From Alteromonas confluentis (GTDB lineage Bacteria > Pseudomonadota > Gammaproteobacteria > Enterobacterales > Alteromonadaceae), in contig NZ_MDHN01000015.1 in NCBI RefSeq assembly GCF_001757105.1, positions 1 through 64,000 of the forward strand: DNA of 64,000 bases, in the 5' to 3' direction. Both the position numbers and the translations under genes were made by a program. A model generated the notes under the pieces. It was not told the origin of the DNA. It did not search any database and was given only the letters and a program-made list of their open reading frames with translations. Positions 61,411-64,000 of this stretch are shown here, one piece after another (position 1 is the stretch's first letter; the number at the start of each line of letters is the position of its first letter).

Positions 61411-64000
61411 ATGTTTGTTAACCGTTTAGCCACGTACTCTTCAATGATTGCGTTAATGGGATCACTTAGCTGTGCATCTGTATTCGCGCAGGAGAATGTT
61501 CAGGCCACATCAGATCAAGCTGCTCAAAGCAATGCAGCAGCAGAAGAACCGGAAGTCATCGTTGTAACGTCTACCGGAACCAGTATCCGCGGCGCTGCAC
61601 CGGTAGGTTCTTCACTTATCGAAGTCGGGCGGGATGATATCGATCGTTCCGCCACTATCAATACCATGAACCTGCTGCGTGAAACACCGCAGATATTCAG
61701 TCTGGGGGTCAATGATACGTCCCGAAGCGGAAGCGGCGGTGCGGGTAATATTGTGTACGGGAATGCCATCAACATTCGTGGTATAGGCCCTTATGCAACA
61801 CTCACATTAATCAATGGGCGACGTGCGGTGCCTCAGGGTACTCTGGGGGCAACCGTTGATCCTTCGTCGATTCCGACCATCGGTTTAAAACGTATTGAAG
61901 TCATTGCAGACGGTGCTTCGGCCGTTTACGGCTCAGATGCGGTTGCCGGCGTGGCTAACCTGATATTACGTCGCGGGTTTGAAGGTGTGCAGGTTGAAGG
62001 ACAATATGGGGTGGGGGCAGACTACGATGAACACCAACTGAGTCTGATCACCGGTAAAGCCTGGAATTCCGGTCAGGTAACCGTTTCTGCGCAGCGATCT
62101 TATCGCAGCAATATTTTTGGCGGCGATCGCGATTATTACCGGGCTGACTTAACCGGAATGGGCGGTGCCGATTACCGGGTTAGTAGTTGTAATCCTGGCA
62201 ACATTTACCTCAACGGAAACAGTTATGCTATTCCGCAAGGTGGTGCAACGGCAGATAATCTGGTGGAAGGTACGCAAAATCTTTGCGATAACATGTCGGC
62301 AACCACCGATCTGATGCCCGAACAAACTATTCACAGCGCCGTCATGACACTGAATCAGGATCTAAGCGATAAGGTGACCTTATTCGTTGATGCACTGGTT
62401 TATCAGCGCGATGGCAAACGCTACTCCGAACCCTATGATGCGCGGATTTCGGTACCGGAAACGAATGCTTTCTTTATTTCCCCTGCAGGGGTGGCGCTGG
62501 AGCCATGTTCCGGCAGCCTGGGTCTGCCTTCTGGTACAGGGTGTGAAAGTATCGATTACAGTTTTGCCGAAGCCTATGGGTCTCCGGCGGTTACGACATT
62601 CGATACACAAACCTGGCAATTGACGGCCGGTCTCGACATTACTTTACCTGCAGACTGGTTGCTGAATGTACACGCCACCATGGGCCAGAATGATGACCAG
62701 GCGTTTAATCGTGGCGGTAACGTCAATAGTGGCGCCTTGCGCACTGCACTTGCCAGTTCAGATCCTTCTACAGCGTACAACCCATTTGGCACATCTGAAA
62801 ACAGCCAAACAGTCATCGACAGTATTTTTAACTACGCTATCGACACCGTTGCACAAACCAAAGTGAAAGATTTTGGTATGAAGGTTGACGGTCCGCTGAT
62901 GTCGCTGCCAGGTGGAGATGTGAAGCTGGCTGCCGGCCTGGGTTATTATGAAATGGAGCTCTGGACTGGTCAGGTCCGTGGCGCTGACGGTGAGCGCCCA
63001 TATAATTTTGACCCCAGAAACCGCGACATCACTTCAGGTTTTGCAGAGCTGTACATTCCTATTGTTGGTGACGGTAATGCGATGCCAGGTATTTACAGTC
63101 TGGTGCTGGACATCGCTGGTCGAATCGATGACTACAGCGATGTTGGCCGGACTGAAAACCCCAAGATTGGTATCGACTGGCAGCCAGTGGAAGATGTAGC
63201 GATTCATGCCAGCTATGGTGAATCTTTCCGCGCGCCGTTACTGACTCAGTTAACCAGTGCCGGTGGCAGTAATCTCTACATCCAGAACTATTTTGACCCG
63301 ACGATTAATCAGACTATCCGGGGCGCTACCTTATCAGGTGGTAACGACGATCTGGTGCCGGAAACAGCAGAAACCTGGTCGGTGGGTGTTGATTACACGC
63401 CATCAAGTTATAAAGGTGCCCGGTTCTCTGTCAACCTGTTCGATGTCACTTATGAAGGACAAATTGGCGGGCAGTTATCGAATCTGAATATTCTGCGTCA
63501 GGAAGATGTGTTTTCTTCCATCATTCTGCGGGGCGCTGCAGCACAGGCTAGAACCGCTGAGCTCCTTGCTGGTGGTATTAACGTGCGAAGTGGCAGTGTT
63601 GCCGAAGCCGAAAATACCATGGTGTTCGTAGATGGCCGGAATAATAACCTGGGAAGCACAGAAGCCCGGGGGCTGGATTTTTCTATGTCGGTACCTATGG
63701 AAACTGACAGTGGTGATTTCAGGTTTGGTCTGCTCGGCACCTGGTTTGATTATTATCGTGTTGCGCAAACTGCCACGGCTGAATCCATCGATCAGGTAAA
63801 CAATCTGGATTATCCGGTTAGTTTACGTATGCGGGGCAGTATTAACTGGCAACGGGATTACTGGGATTTGACCCTGTTCGCGAACTACACGAACAGTTAC
63901 AACAATACCCTTACCGGTGAGGATATCAGCTCACTGACTACGCTGGATTTTGCTGCGTCTTACATCTTCAGTGGCGGGCTGAGCGGCATTGGCGAGGACC
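61411..64000 (+). CDS. TonB-dependent receptor, incomplete at window end
   Basis: Open from the ATG at 61411 to the window edge (863 codons, no stop). Signal peptide ending VFA, TonB box region (PEVIVVTSTGT), plug domain (INIRGIGPYATLTLINGRR, DGASAVYGSDAVAGVANL) and barrel strands. Start supported by CAGGAGG 7 bases upstream. It belongs to the same broad type as the receptor at 44785 but is clearly different in sequence. A role in uptake of the substrate of the neighbouring operon is inferred from position only. Confidence 0.9.
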   Translation, partial: MFVNRLATYSSMIALMGSLSCASVFAQENVQATSDQAAQSNAAAEEPEVIVVTSTGTSIRGAAPVGSSLIEVGRDDIDRSATINTMNLLRETPQIFSLGVNDTSRSGSGGAGNIVYGNAINIRGIGPYATLTLINGRRAVPQGTLGATVDPSSIPTIGLKRIEVIADGASAVYGSDAVAGVANLILRRGFEGVQVEGQYGVGADYDEHQLSLITGKAWNSGQVTVSAQRSYRSNIFGGDRDYYRADLTGMGGADYRVSSCNPGNIYLNGNSYAIPQGGATADNLVEGTQNLCDNMSATTDLMPEQTIHSAVMTLNQDLSDKVTLFVDALVYQRDGKRYSEPYDARISVPETNAFFISPAGVALEPCSGSLGLPSGTGCESIDYSFAEAYGSPAVTTFDTQTWQLTAGLDITLPADWLLNVHATMGQNDDQAFNRGGNVNSGALRTALASSDPSTAYNPFGTSENSQTVIDSIFNYAIDTVAQTKVKDFGMKVDGPLMSLPGGDVKLAAGLGYYEMELWTGQVRGADGERPYNFDPRNRDITSGFAELYIPIVGDGNAMPGIYSLVLDIAGRIDDYSDVGRTENPKIGIDWQPVEDVAIHASYGESFRAPLLTQLTSAGGSNLYIQNYFDPTINQTIRGATLSGGNDDLVPETAETWSVGVDYTPSSYKGARFSVNLFDVTYEGQIGGQLSNLNILRQEDVFSSIILRGAAAQARTAELLAGGINVRSGSVAEAENTMVFVDGRNNNLGSTEARGLDFSMSVPMETDSGDFRFGLLGTWFDYYRVAQTATAESIDQVNNLDYPVSLRMRGSINWQRDYWDLTLFANYTNSYNNTLTGEDISSLTTLDFAASYIFSGGLSGIGED

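Noticed and set aside
1-64000. CRISPR arrays, insertion sequences, rRNA genes or a replication origin
   Set aside because: No regularly spaced repeats, transposase genes, rRNA sequence or clusters of DnaA boxes were noticed on reading; the only mobile feature with support is the tRNA-Leu island.

Overview
The window looks like a chromosomal segment of a marine gammaproteobacterium of the Alteromonadaceae (Alteromonas-like). The pointers are the blocks lptG-lptF / pepA-holC-valS, glnA-(DUF4124)-ntrB-ntrC and typA, several TonB-dependent receptors, a GlyGly-CTERM-type secreted protein and RraB. Genus is an inference from gene content; no database was searched.

Layout. (1) 1-1560: a GAF-domain histidine kinase. 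(2) 1573-5905: a 4.3 kb AT-rich island flanked by a direct repeat of the 3' half of tRNA-Leu(CAA). It carries only two protein genes, an AvcD-type antiphage deoxycytidylate deaminase and a retron reverse transcriptase fused to a trypsin-like protease, plus a predicted msr-msd RNA. I see no integrase. (3) 5853-38551: mostly core genome: tRNA-Leu, an iron-regulated TonB receptor with a Fur box, lptFG, pepA-holC-valS, a Tat-exported binding protein paired with a hybrid kinase, a secreted GlyGly-CTERM-like protein, a class B1 metallo-beta-lactamase, rraB, plsC, an Hpt/HD-GYP protein, the nitrogen control genes ntrBC and glnA with sigma-54 and NtrC sites, typA, a response regulator, a MalY/PatB-like enzyme, an atypical Nramp protein, a YecA/YgfB-like protein, an unlisted 58-residue protein, hemJ and a ClC channel. 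(4) 38548-64000: a catabolic region. One part is a quinate/shikimate-to-protocatechuate module (quiC-like, LysR regulator, aromatic-acid MFS transporter, aroQ, aroE-like), followed by a TonB receptor and two secreted esterases. The other is a 10 kb leftward operon (TRAP transporter dctQMP, four CaiB/BaiF-family CoA-transferases, one fused 2-hydroxyacyl-CoA-dehydratase-like protein) with a divergent MarR regulator and a further TonB receptor that runs off the window.

How the parts may work together. The island looks like a mobile phage-defence cassette: the deaminase would remove deoxycytidine nucleotides and the retron would guard a protease. The catabolic region reads as uptake of a plant- or alga-derived aromatic ester through TonB receptors, ester cleavage in the periplasm, and channelling of the alicyclic acid to protocatechuate. 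The TRAP/CoA-transferase operon would take up an organic acid, activate it as a CoA thioester and transform it with an unusual dehydratase-like protein that has lost most of the expected iron-sulfur cysteines. The substrate of that operon cannot be told from the sequence.
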